Below, one piece after another: positions 1 through 5,865 of a stretch of DNA of 36,334 nt. The translations under genes were made by a program, and so were the position numbers. The notes under the pieces were generated by a model that saw nothing but the letters and a program-made list of their open reading frames with translations, did no database searches and was not told where the DNA came from. Origin of the DNA: a virus; IMG/VR virus record IMGVR_UViG_3300046000_001764, positions 1 through 36,334 of that record, one strand, 5' to 3'. Every line of letters starts with the position of its first letter. Within the stretch, counting starts at the first letter, position 1.

Positions 1-2
1 CA

Positions 3-686
3 ATGGCTTCTAAATGCATGCACTGCAAGGGGGACGCTACCCCTGTGTGGAACGCCCAGTCGAAGAAGTTCGACTACAACATCAAGACCTGCATGCCTTG
101 CAGTGAGAAAGAGACCCACTGGGACTATCCTTTTATCTACAAGGAAATCTTCACCCGCAAGGGACTGGAGTTTTGTACCAAGCATCCCGAATACCCTGTG
201 GGTTTCCATGGCACAGATAGGTCTAGGAGCCCCTTGTACGACAAAGCGGAGTCATGGGAGCCTAAGGACGACAAGTGCGGTCTAATCCTGCATGGAGAGA
301 CTGGTGGCGGTAAGAGCCGAGCCGCATGGCTGGTGTTCAATAAACTCTGGATGCGTCATTACCCTGACCGCAGTCTATTCCTCCAGATGCGTAAGTTTGA
401 AGGGCTCATCGAAAAGGGCTTTGATGACCGAGAGCATGGTAAGGTTCTTGACATTCTTATCTCCTGCCCAGTTCTGGTATTGGATGACTTTGGCAAGGAA
501 CGCCTGACCCAGCGACTGGAGTCTGATATTTTTGCAGTTCTCGATGAAAGAACCAGCAATCTCAGGACTACAATCATCACGACAAATTATACAGGCGATA
601 GGCTTGTTGACAGGTTCTCTAACAAGGAGACAGGCGTTGCCCTAGTGAGACGCTTGCGTGATTACTTCGTCCCGATGGCGGCTTGA
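3..686 (+). CDS. DnaC/IstB-like replicative helicase loader ATPase with N-terminal zinc finger
   Basis: 227 aa. Residues 1-35 hold two CxxC pairs (C5/C8 and C30/C33), which suggests a zinc-binding module. An AAA+ core follows: Walker A GETGGGKS at 98-105, Walker B VLVLDD at 157-162 and a sensor-1-like TTN at 193-195. This order is typical of DnaC/IstB-type ATPases. In phages they load the host replicative helicase on DNA, so with no phage helicase or polymerase in the window this protein probably recruits host DnaB and the host replisome. The ATG at position 3 starts a complete-looking protein. If the sequence is circular, a promoter at 36282-36311 lies just upstream, and a weak AAGG precedes the ATG by 6 nt. 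The ATPase class is clear from the motifs; the helicase-loading role is inferred from family and context. Confidence 0.88.
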   Translation: MASKCMHCKGDATPVWNAQSKKFDYNIKTCMPCSEKETHWDYPFIYKEIFTRKGLEFCTKHPEYPVGFHGTDRSRSPLYDKAESWEPKDDKCGLILHGETGGGKSRAAWLVFNKLWMRHYPDRSLFLQMRKFEGLIEKGFDDREHGKVLDILISCPVLVLDDFGKERLTQRLESDIFAVLDERTSNLRTTIITTNYTGDRLVDRFSNKETGVALVRRLRDYFVPMAA

Positions 687-768
687 TATTATAACTGTCA
701 TAACTAGACTTTCCCTGTTCGTGCTACGGCAGGGACTTGGTTCATCATGAAAAACCGAAAGGTTCTGG

Positions 769-802
769 TGCATAGGGGTGGTTCCCTATGCATTAGTTTT
801 TT
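769..802 (+). terminator. Rho-independent terminator after the helicase-loader gene
   Basis: A perfect 9-bp stem, TGCATAGGG (769-777) and CCCTATGCA (784-792), encloses a 6-nt loop and is followed by TTAGTTTTTT (793-802). It ends seven bases before the -35 of the ERF promoter, so it separates the first transcript from the second. Confidence 0.82.
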
Positions 803-808
803 AGGGAC

Positions 809-838
809 TTGCATCCCCCCTCCCTTGTCCGTTATAAG
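809..838 (+). promoter_or_regulatory. Early promoter P1, driving ERF
   Basis: The -35 is TTGCAT (809-814) and the -10 is TATAAG (833-838), with an 18-nt spacer beginning CCCCCCTCCC (815-824). The same element recurs with identical spacing at 2161-2190 and 36282-36311. A start site about 7 nt past the -10 would leave a leader of roughly 12 nt before the ATG at 858, too short for a normal Shine-Dalgarno arrangement. The spacing looks sigma-70-like, but the conserved C-rich spacer suggests an extra recognition factor. Confidence 0.8.
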
Positions 839-857
839 GAACACGAACCTGACCCAC

Positions 858-1628
858 ATGATTGATAACGATGAAAATGATAACGCCTTTCTCCAGAGGC
901 GTTCGGAACTGTATACGGCTATTGCCAAGTCTCTTTTTGAGACAAAGGACATAGCCCCAGACAGCACCAATCCGTTCCATAAGTGCAAGTACGCCAGCCT
1001 GTCGGCTCACCTGAATTATATCAAGCCTATCTTCGCTAAGAACGGCCTTGCTATCCTTCAGTTCCCGACAAGCGGTGCTGACCTTCACTGGAGCGGTAAG
1101 GAAGCAAAGACTGGCTCTATTGGCATCAAGACTATTATTCTTCACAAGAATGGTGATAGCATTGAAGAGTCCTGTGCTGTGCCGATTGATGCGGAAACTA
1201 CGGGCCAGCAAGCGGGTGCTTTGCTGACCTACCTGAGACGCTATGCTCTCGCCTCTGTGGCTGGCATTGCTACTGAAGATGACGATGCTGAGTTTGACCG
1301 ACAGGTTAAGACTGTTGCTCCCAAGCAATATGTTGCCCCTAAGCCTGTTGCCAACTACATCACTGGCCTGACCACACCTGAGCCGTCCTCTGGCGATATC
1401 GACCCCTCCATCCCTGTGCCTTTCGGCAACAACAAGGGAACTCCTATCGGTGAACTTCAGGGCAATGACCTTGCTTACTGGGCCACCAAGTGGGAGCCTC
1501 GTCCTTACGAGAAGACTGGTCGAGTCACCGCAAAGGATGCTAAGTTGAAGGCCACAGCCGTTGCCCTCTACAGCAACTCTCAGGCTCCCAAGCAAGAAGA
1601 CGAATCCTCTGACGAGGTTCCGTTCTAA
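858..1628 (+). CDS. erf: ERF-family single-strand annealing recombinase
   Basis: 256 aa from the ATG at 858, chosen because the longer open frame from 747 would include the terminator and promoter P1. The ERF signature lies at about residues 113-145: GQQAGALLTYLRRYALA followed by GIATEDDDAEF. Around residue 189, VPFGNNKGTPIGEL resembles the small domain starting FGK.KGK found at the C-terminus of exonuclease X-type proteins. The last residues, SSDEVPF, resemble the acidic tip of bacterial SSB (DDDIPF), which binds SSB partner proteins. ERF proteins anneal complementary single strands during phage recombination and genome circularisation. The RecE-like nuclease at 2209-3027 is the natural partner. 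Family assignment is firm; the role of the SSB-like tip is inferred. Confidence 0.9.
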   Translation: MIDNDENDNAFLQRRSELYTAIAKSLFETKDIAPDSTNPFHKCKYASLSAHLNYIKPIFAKNGLAILQFPTSGADLHWSGKEAKTGSIGIKTIILHKNGDSIEESCAVPIDAETTGQQAGALLTYLRRYALASVAGIATEDDDAEFDRQVKTVAPKQYVAPKPVANYITGLTTPEPSSGDIDPSIPVPFGNNKGTPIGELQGNDLAYWATKWEPRPYEKTGRVTAKDAKLKATAVALYSNSQAPKQEDESSDEVPF

Positions 1629-1636
1629 GTAATCTA

Positions 1637-1676
1637 GGGGGCAGGATTAAGTTCCTGCTCCCTACCCCCTTTTTTT
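1637..1676 (+). terminator. Terminator-like hairpin abutting the next start codon
   Basis: GGGGGCAGGA (1637-1646) can pair with TCCTG (1653-1657), extending either into CTCCC (1658-1662) or into CCCCC (1665-1669). In the second fold the stem is followed directly by seven Ts (1670-1676). The ATG of the lysozyme-like gene is the very next base, so terminator and start region coincide. It may end the ERF transcript, with the downstream gene depending on read-through. Confidence 0.6.
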
Positions 1677-2183
1677 ATGAAACGATTCCTTAGCCTATTC
1701 GCAACCTCCCTCTTCGGTATTTCCACTGAAGCCAAGACTATCGACATGACTGACTTCATGGATAGGCTTGCAATCATTGAGTCTAATGGCAACTACAAGG
1801 CCGTTGGAGACAATGGAAAAGCCATCGGCATGTACCAAATGCATGAAGAGGCATATAAAGACGCACTTGCATATGTTCGCATCAAAGGAGATGGCATCCA
1901 TGAACTTCTTCATGCCGCCAAGCGTGGCAAAGATTGGAAGAAAGACCTTGCTGACCCTGATTACGCTAGGTACTTTGCCGTAGCATATGTTCACATTATT
2001 GTTGATAGACTTATTAAAGACAAGCAAGAAGTCACTCCTCTCAAGATATACATGTGCTACAACATGGGATATCGTCAGGCTAAGTCCTACGGCTTTGACC
2101 CTAAGCACCAGTCGCTGACTTCTGCCAGAAGAGTAACGCTTAAGCGAGCCTCGATGGTACTTGCGTCCCCCCTCCCTCGATAA
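1677..2183 (+). CDS. Exported lysozyme/transglycosylase-like protein, probable endolysin
   Basis: 168 aa. Residues 1-20 (Lys-Arg, then a hydrophobic stretch, then Ser/Thr/Glu/Ala) look like a Sec signal peptide. The catalytic part resembles soluble lytic transglycosylase/lysozyme folds: IESNGNYKAVGDNG puts the putative catalytic Glu at 35, with GMYQM at 51-55 and a Tyr-rich helix with NMGYRQAKSYG near 122-132. Such enzymes cut peptidoglycan glycan strands. It may be the endolysin, exported without needing a large holin pore, or an enzyme used at entry. It is unusual in sitting in the early arm, away from the holin and spanin-like genes on the other strand. Its last codons (LASPLPR) also encode the -35 and C-rich spacer of promoter P2. 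The start at 1677 directly follows a T-run; an alternative ATG at 1746 would remove the signal peptide. Confidence 0.7.
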   Translation: MKRFLSLFATSLFGISTEAKTIDMTDFMDRLAIIESNGNYKAVGDNGKAIGMYQMHEEAYKDALAYVRIKGDGIHELLHAAKRGKDWKKDLADPDYARYFAVAYVHIIVDRLIKDKQEVTPLKIYMCYNMGYRQAKSYGFDPKHQSLTSARRVTLKRASMVLASPLPR

Positions 2184-2190
2184 GTATAAC
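2161..2190 (+). promoter_or_regulatory. Early promoter P2, driving the exonuclease operon
   Basis: TTGCGT (2161-2166), an 18-nt spacer starting CCCCCCTCCC (2167-2176), and TATAAC (2185-2190). The -35 and most of the spacer lie in the final codons of the lysozyme-like gene, and the -10 begins one base after its stop. The ATG of the exonuclease is 18 nt past the -10, giving a leader of about 11-12 nt. A perfect 10-bp palindrome CGCTTAAGCG (2137-2146) lies just upstream and could be an operator, though it is inside coding sequence. Confidence 0.8.
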
Positions 2191-2208
2191 CCTTTTAACC
2201 AAGAACCC

Positions 2209-3027
2209 ATGACCACCCAAAACCTACTATTTAAGAACGCTGTTGAAACGCTCAACATGGAAGACGGCCTCTATCGAAAGATTGACGCAATTAGCCAGTC
2301 AGCCATCAAGCAACTGGTAAAATCTCCTGCTCATTATCAGCATTACATCTCTGAGCCCAAGGAAGAAACTGATGCCATGCTTCTTGGTACGGCTACACAC
2401 CTTGCCGTCTTCCAGCCTACGCACTTTGCCAACGAGGTCATTATGATGCCCAAATTTGACAGACGCACTAAGGACGGAAAGATTGGCTACGAACAGTTCC
2501 TTGCTGACAATGGCAACAAGATTGCTTTGACTCAAGACCAGTACGCTCAGTGCATCGGCATGGCTGAGGCTGTCCGCACCAGTCCTACCTTCCTCAAGTA
2601 CACCGCCGTTGGCAACCCTGAGGTTACTGTCACTGCTGACACCATGCATAACAATGTTAAGGCCAAGGGTCGCCTCGACTGGGTTAATCATGAAGAGCGA
2701 GTCATTATAGACCTCAAGACCACAAGTGAGATTGCAAACATCTATGGCTGTAAGAGTGCTATCCGTAAGAGCGGCTATGACATTCAAGCCCTGTATTATA
2801 TTCATCTCATGAAGGCTCTTAAGCCTGACTTTGAATACCGCTTTATCTTCTGCTTCGTGGAGAAGGAAGCACCCTATGGCGTAAGGCTGGTGGAAATCAT
2901 TCCTAGCGACCTGCTGTTCAATACTCTGCCCAAGGTCAACACCGCTATCCAGTCCCTGTCTGAATGCTTGACTAACAATATCTGGCCTTCCTATGCCGAT
3001 GGTATCACCTACATTGACATTGTCTAA
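2209..3027 (+). CDS. RecE-like PD-(D/E)XK exonuclease (exonuclease VIII / DUF3799 type)
   Basis: 272 aa from the ATG at 2209. Earlier in-frame TTG codons fall inside promoter P2. The motif order matches the PDDEXK-like family near the RecE C-terminus: LLGTATHLAVF with H64, GRLDW with D157, VIIDLKTT with D168 and K170, and YDIQALYY with Q193. In related enzymes these residues bind metal and cut DNA 5'-3', leaving 3' single strands. Together with ERF it forms a recombination pair (exonuclease plus annealing protein), useful for concatemer formation or end repair when no phage polymerase is present. It starts its own transcript from P2. Its stop overlaps the next gene's start (TAATG at 3025-3029), suggesting coupled translation. 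Family assignment is well supported; directionality is from family knowledge. Confidence 0.88.
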   Translation: MTTQNLLFKNAVETLNMEDGLYRKIDAISQSAIKQLVKSPAHYQHYISEPKEETDAMLLGTATHLAVFQPTHFANEVIMMPKFDRRTKDGKIGYEQFLADNGNKIALTQDQYAQCIGMAEAVRTSPTFLKYTAVGNPEVTVTADTMHNNVKAKGRLDWVNHEERVIIDLKTTSEIANIYGCKSAIRKSGYDIQALYYIHLMKALKPDFEYRFIFCFVEKEAPYGVRLVEIIPSDLLFNTLPKVNTAIQSLSECLTNNIWPSYADGITYIDIV

Positions 3028-3335
3028 TGGCTACTATCGTAACCATGAAACTGATAGATGTATACAAATTGGCGTTAAGTAAAGGTCTTTCTGGCAAGGA
3101 AGCCGCATACGAATACAATGTTAAGTATCATTCGTTGTGGATGGCTGGACATAGGCACAAGATGCCACCCCTAGTAAGAGACAATAGACGCACTACTATG
3201 TACAGGAACATGACGAATGAGCAACTGCTTGTCGTTCATGCGTCCCTTACAGAAGAAATATCCACAGTCGAAAAGATTCAAAAGCAACGCTCAGACGCAA
3301 TGCAGGGGATTCTTCCCGCCAACTCTTGCCGATGA
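3027..3335 (+). CDS. Small early protein with helix-turn-helix-like N-terminus
   Basis: 102 aa, not assigned to a named family. Residues 14-50 (GLSGKEAAYEYNVKYHSLWM, then a basic stretch and MPPLV) read like a helix-turn-helix: a small helix, a turn at NVKYHS and a recognition-helix-like basic segment. The C-terminal half is helical and charged. The start overlaps the exonuclease stop by one base (TAATG), placing it in the P2 operon. It could regulate the C-rich-spacer promoters, but nothing in the sequence proves this. The last 98 nt overlap a second small open frame (3238-3381) in another frame. Confidence 0.6.
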   Translation: MATIVTMKLIDVYKLALSKGLSGKEAAYEYNVKYHSLWMAGHRHKMPPLVRDNRRTTMYRNMTNEQLLVVHASLTEEISTVEKIQKQRSDAMQGILPANSCR

Positions 3336-3381
3336 TGACGATGAAGACGAACTGTCTATCGAGGAAATGATGTGGCTATGA
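3238..3381 (+). CDS. 47-aa small protein, basic head and acidic tail
   Basis: A short frame from the ATG at 3238, out of frame with the 102-aa gene and overlapping its end by 98 nt. The first half is basic (MRPLQKKYPQSKRFKS). The end is strongly acidic (LADDDDEDELSIEEMMWL). Its stop overlaps the next gene's start as ATGA (3378-3381), the usual sign of a translated, coupled phage gene. The acidic tail resembles tails of DNA-mimic or ssDNA-binding proteins, but no function can be assigned. Alternatively, only the 3' part is translated. Confidence 0.5.
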   Translation: MRPLQKKYPQSKRFKSNAQTQCRGFFPPTLADDDDEDELSIEEMMWL

Positions 3382-3524
3382 ATACCAAACACCTATCTAG
3401 ATGGAGAGTAAGGCTTGCCTGTTGGCTCCTTGAAGTAAATGAAGACGCTTTACAGTGGGCCTTCCATATCCTAATCACCGCCCCTCAGTATAAAGATGCC
3501 TCTAAAGAAGACAAAAGGAATTGA
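3378..3524 (+). CDS. 48-aa small protein of unknown function
   Basis: A short frame starting in an ATGA overlap with the 47-aa gene and ending two bases before the ATG at 3526. The middle is hydrophobic and amphipathic (VRLACWLLEV, then LQWAFHILITAP) between charged ends, suggesting one or two amphipathic helices that could contact a membrane or another protein. No family is recognised. The exact stop/start joints on both sides support its being real. Confidence 0.55.
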   Translation: MNTKHLSRWRVRLACWLLEVNEDALQWAFHILITAPQYKDASKEDKRN

Positions 3525-3525
3525 A

Positions 3526-3687
3526 ATGTTCCGACTCATGGCTGGACAAGCCATAGGAAGAAACAAATTCGCCTCATTCGACCCCGAACAACTAACATCC
3601 ATCCTCCAAGAAATTGACCAACTGAGCCCTCGCTCACACCGAACCATACCTGTATATGTCAAAAAGAAAAAAGAGCCCCAAAAGTAA
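3526..3687 (+). CDS. 53-aa small basic protein of unknown function
   Basis: The ATG at 3526 follows the previous stop by one base. An in-frame ATG at 3496 would give ten more residues but overlap the upstream gene. The protein begins MFRLMAGQAIGRNKFASF, has a short helical segment with FDPEQLTSILQEIDQL, and ends in a Lys-rich tail. It overlaps the metallophosphoesterase start by 32 nt. No function can be assigned. Confidence 0.5.
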   Translation: MFRLMAGQAIGRNKFASFDPEQLTSILQEIDQLSPRSHRTIPVYVKKKKEPQK

Positions 3688-4426
3688 ATGGACGAAGTTC
3701 GTCTTCTTTACGGACAACCATGGCAACATGGAAGATACTACATGCACTGATGCACTGGTAGAGTTTATGGGCCGATTCCAGCCTGACATTAGAATCCATG
3801 GTGGCGATGGCTTTGATATTAAAGCCCTCCGAAAAGGAGCAGAAGGCAAAGATGTTAACGACTCCCTTGAAGAAGATATTCGCATGGGCATAGAGTTTAT
3901 CAAACGAACCAAACCCAATGTATATCTTTTTGGAAATCATGAAGACAGGCTCTTTAAAACTATGGAGTCTAGTGGTAGTGGCATCATCCGAGACTACTGT
4001 AAGGACATTATTGACTATATTGTATCGACTCTAAAGGAGAACGGATGCAAGACAATCAAGCCTTACCATGCGGAAGACGGCACATTCCGCATCGGACCTG
4101 TGGTATTCTGCCATGGCTACTCAGCCAACCAGAACAGCGTTAAGGAGCATGCTATCCACTACGCTCCTAGCGGTGGAGCCTGTGTCATCGGACACCTCCA
4201 TACCATCACTCAGGCCAATGCCAAGCGTCACAAGGGCGTGGTGGGCTTCTGTGCGGGATGGCTGGGCAAGCAACGCACCGCTGGCTATGCGAAGAATCAC
4301 CTAAATACCTCTACATGGGGCAACGGCTGGTGTTATGGCTGGGTTAAGGGCAAAGACTGGAAGATACTTCAGGCTCACAAAGTGGGAGGTCGATGGGTTA
4401 CCCCCATTGATTTCGACATTGACTGA
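3656..4426 (+). CDS. Calcineurin-like metallophosphoesterase
   Basis: 256 aa with the five expected metal-site motifs in order: D20-x-H22 (TDNHG), GD at 50-51, GNHED with N94 and H95, H153 in FCHG, and GHLH at 179-182. These bind the two metal ions of calcineurin-like phosphatases, nucleases and nucleotidases. The short Lys-rich N-terminus (SKRKKSPKSK) may contact nucleic acid. In the early arm, beside recombination genes, it could process DNA or RNA ends, degrade a host nucleotide signal or remove phosphates from a host target; the sequence does not decide which. Translation overlaps the preceding small gene by 32 nt. Confidence 0.85.
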   Translation: MSKRKKSPKSKWTKFVFFTDNHGNMEDTTCTDALVEFMGRFQPDIRIHGGDGFDIKALRKGAEGKDVNDSLEEDIRMGIEFIKRTKPNVYLFGNHEDRLFKTMESSGSGIIRDYCKDIIDYIVSTLKENGCKTIKPYHAEDGTFRIGPVVFCHGYSANQNSVKEHAIHYAPSGGACVIGHLHTITQANAKRHKGVVGFCAGWLGKQRTAGYAKNHLNTSTWGNGWCYGWVKGKDWKILQAHKVGGRWVTPIDFDID

Positions 4427-4700
4427 CAGGAACCTTCTTTACTGGACCAGACCAGAACTAAGAGAAGAAATCTACAGGCTCAGAAAACTTAATATCATGG
4501 ACACATCTAAAATCCTAACCGAAAAGAAACTTAATTCATCTGTCGTATCTGCTGGCCTGTGTATTGGAGTCCACCCTAGGGTGCTTGAATACTATCTGCC
4601 CATGTTACTTGACGCAACCAAAACCATAAATGAAGAAATCCAAACTCAAAGAAATAGAGAAAGCATTCTTAAGAGTGTCCTCCCTACAGAAAACGCCTGA
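4419..4700 (+). CDS. Small helical early protein of unknown function
   Basis: 93 aa if read from the TTG at 4419, which overlaps the metallophosphoesterase end by 8 nt. The first ATG in this frame that avoids a long overlap is at 4497 (67 aa). The TTG is preferred because the intervening residues (WTRPELREEIYRLRKLN) look like a real helix and because phage genes here leave few gaps. The C-terminal part (INEEIQTQRNRESILKSVLP) resembles the end of the 102-aa protein (LTEEISTVEKIQKQRSDAMQ), so the two may be distant relatives. Function unknown. Confidence 0.5.
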   Translation: MTDRNLLYWTRPELREEIYRLRKLNIMDTSKILTEKKLNSSVVSAGLCIGVHPRVLEYYLPMLLDATKTINEEIQTQRNRESILKSVLPTENA

Positions 4701-4893
4701 CGATGTTCCCGATTGTTGGTGGACTTCAGATGACTACATCAAGTTGCATGGCGTAAGCCAGTCAACAGCCAACAAACACATCAAACTTCTTTTACAGAAG
4801 GGGCAGGTTCGCTCTCAGAAGTTCCTGATTGTTTGTCAAGACAAGGCTCTCCATCAAGTACCGCACTATCACTTGACTGACAATAACGCCTAA
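4630..4893 (+). CDS. Small winged-helix-like DNA-binding protein
   Basis: 87 aa. Residues 31-60 fit a helix-turn-helix (WTSDDYIKLHGVSQSTANKH, then IKLLLQKGQV), with the following RSQKFLIV and VPHYHL as possible wing strands. It overlaps the preceding gene by 71 nt and is the last gene of the early arm. It could repress the early promoters or activate the late ones, an inference from fold and position only. Its last 113 nt overlap, tail to tail, the end of the spanin-like gene on the opposite strand. Confidence 0.6.
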   Translation: MKKSKLKEIEKAFLRVSSLQKTPDDVPDCWWTSDDYIKLHGVSQSTANKHIKLLLQKGQVRSQKFLIVCQDKALHQVPHYHLTDNNA

Positions 4894-5566
4894 CCTGCTT
4901 TTCAACATGGAACAACCTCCACAGTCCAAAGCCGATGGCTGTTACAAATGCGGTGGCTACACTGACCTTGAACCAAAGGGACTCTACGACATTCTGTATG
5001 ACGAGTGGTGCGGCAATAATTATAACTCCTGTGGCGAGAACAAAAGCACCTTCCTTTACGCCTCGCCCTATCCACATCCCTGCGACTGCGAGGGCAACGC
5101 CAGCAAGGGTCAGGATGGAGCCTAGCCAAATACAAGCGTCCCTGATATCCTCGTAAGCCTCTGCCTTGGACAGAGCCTCGACCTGAGCATCGGCTACCGC
5201 CACGGCGGTCCATGCTAGGTTTAGTTCGGTCTCAAGTTCCTTAGTCTTCTCTGCTTCCTTATCTAACTTCTTGACATCCTTGATACTCGCCGCCCATTTG
5301 CTTATTTGTTCTTGGGAGGGCTTTTTAATAGAGTTGAGACGCTCGATACTAATTCCAATAACCCTGTCACTAGGCTCACCAGTCTTTCCAGCAATGGCAC
5401 TGAGGGCCGCTGACGCTTCTGACGCTTCCGTTTCGATGTTGTTAATGTACGCTTCCTTTTTTTCATTTATAGGTGCAACAGGAGGAAGCGGTTTGTATTG
5501 AGGGGGTGGGGTTGGAGCAGTAGAACAGCCAACAAGAAGCAGTGCCAGCAGGATTACTTTTTCCAT
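4781..5566 (-). CDS. Multi-membrane-span lipoprotein, spanin-like lysis protein
   Basis: 261 aa. The N-terminus is a lipoprotein signal with a lipobox ending LLLVGC (C14). A proline-rich stretch (TPPPQYKPLPPVAP) follows, as in Rz1-type spanins. Residues 85-140 are helical and charged, possibly coiled coil. Three hydrophobic segments follow at about 145-166, 172-193 and 201-218, then a soluble tail with two Cys. A lipid-anchored N-terminus plus C-terminal membrane segments recalls unimolecular spanins, which join inner and outer membranes for the last step of lysis, but those normally have one membrane span. The gene directly follows the holin-like gene (13-nt overlap) and is the last late gene. 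A spanin role is inferred from layout and context; another membrane function is possible. Confidence 0.6.
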   Translation of the reverse strand: MEKVILLALLLVGCSTAPTPPPQYKPLPPVAPINEKKEAYINNIETEASEASAALSAIAGKTGEPSDRVIGISIERLNSIKKPSQEQISKWAASIKDVKKLDKEAEKTKELETELNLAWTAVAVADAQVEALSKAEAYEDIRDACIWLGSILTLAGVALAVAGMWIGRGVKEGAFVLATGVIIIAAPLVIQNVVESLWFKVSVATAFVTAIGFGLWRLFHVEKQVRRYCQSSDSAVLDGEPCLDKQSGTSESEPAPSVKEV

Positions 5567-5865
5567 AGTTTGTTAATGATTTTGTAGAATGTCTTTTCAA
5601 ATATGTCTGGTGCAATAGCACCGCTGACAGAGAAAAGGATGGACTTATACAATGGGTCTATCTTGCTTCCATGCAAGGCAAAGTACATCAATACGCCTAC
5701 GATTCCGCCAGCCACTATCTTCTTGACCCAAACAACGATAGGCTGACGCTCGTCAGTCAATATCATTCTGGCTATCATACCCAAGGCTCCAAGCAAAGCG
5801 ACTAGCCAGCCGCCAGACTTAAAGTCAGCGGCGGCTTTGCCAAGGTCTGGGTCGATAGGACTCAT
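5554..5865 (-). CDS. Holin-like small membrane protein
   Basis: 103 aa with hydrophobic segments at about 18-36 (GGWLVALLGALGMIARMIL), 46-66 (a Gly/Val-rich span) and a weaker one at 74-86, plus a basic C-terminus (IINKLWKK). Size, membrane spans and the charged tail fit a phage holin, which opens the inner membrane to time lysis. The start overlaps the stop of the giant gene as ATGA (5862-5865), and the spanin-like gene starts inside its 3' end. Holin assignment rests on topology and on being beside a lipoprotein gene at the end of the late operon. Confidence 0.65.
   Translation of the reverse strand: MSPIDPDLGKAAADFKSGGWLVALLGALGMIARMILTDERQPIVVWVKKIVAGGIVGVLMYFALHGSKIDPLYKSILFSVSGAIAPDIFEKTFYKIINKLWKK

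Larger units (their letters stand above)
687..857 (+). other. Intergenic leader with hairpin, terminator and promoter
   Basis: No convincing gene lies here: an open frame from the ATG at 747 runs through the terminator and promoter into ERF. A hairpin (CCCTG 713-717 with CAGGG 730-734, inner CGT/ACG pairs) precedes the stronger terminator hairpin at 769-792. Two consecutive stem-loops after the helicase-loader gene could be an attenuation region or yield a short structured RNA, but only the terminator is well supported. Confidence 0.5.

Noticed and set aside
747-857. Longer N-terminus for ERF from the ATG at 747
   Set aside because: That segment contains a perfect terminator hairpin and promoter P1, and its residues look like random translation. 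The ATG at 858 follows the promoter at the same distance as in P2.
2161-2208. TTG start for the exonuclease at 2161
   Set aside because: The bases are the -35, spacer and -10 of promoter P2. The ATG at 2209 gives the normal family start.
3481-3496. TATAAA just before the ATG at 3496 as another early promoter
   Set aside because: It lies two bases from the ATG, has no suitable -35 and lacks the C-rich block, and the sequence is inside the 48-aa frame.
4907-5125. 72-aa + strand frame with several Cys residues, beginning just after the winged-helix gene
   Set aside because: It is fully antisense to the spanin-like gene, which has clear lipobox and membrane features. The Cys spacing does not match a known finger. 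It cannot be excluded fully, but support is too weak.
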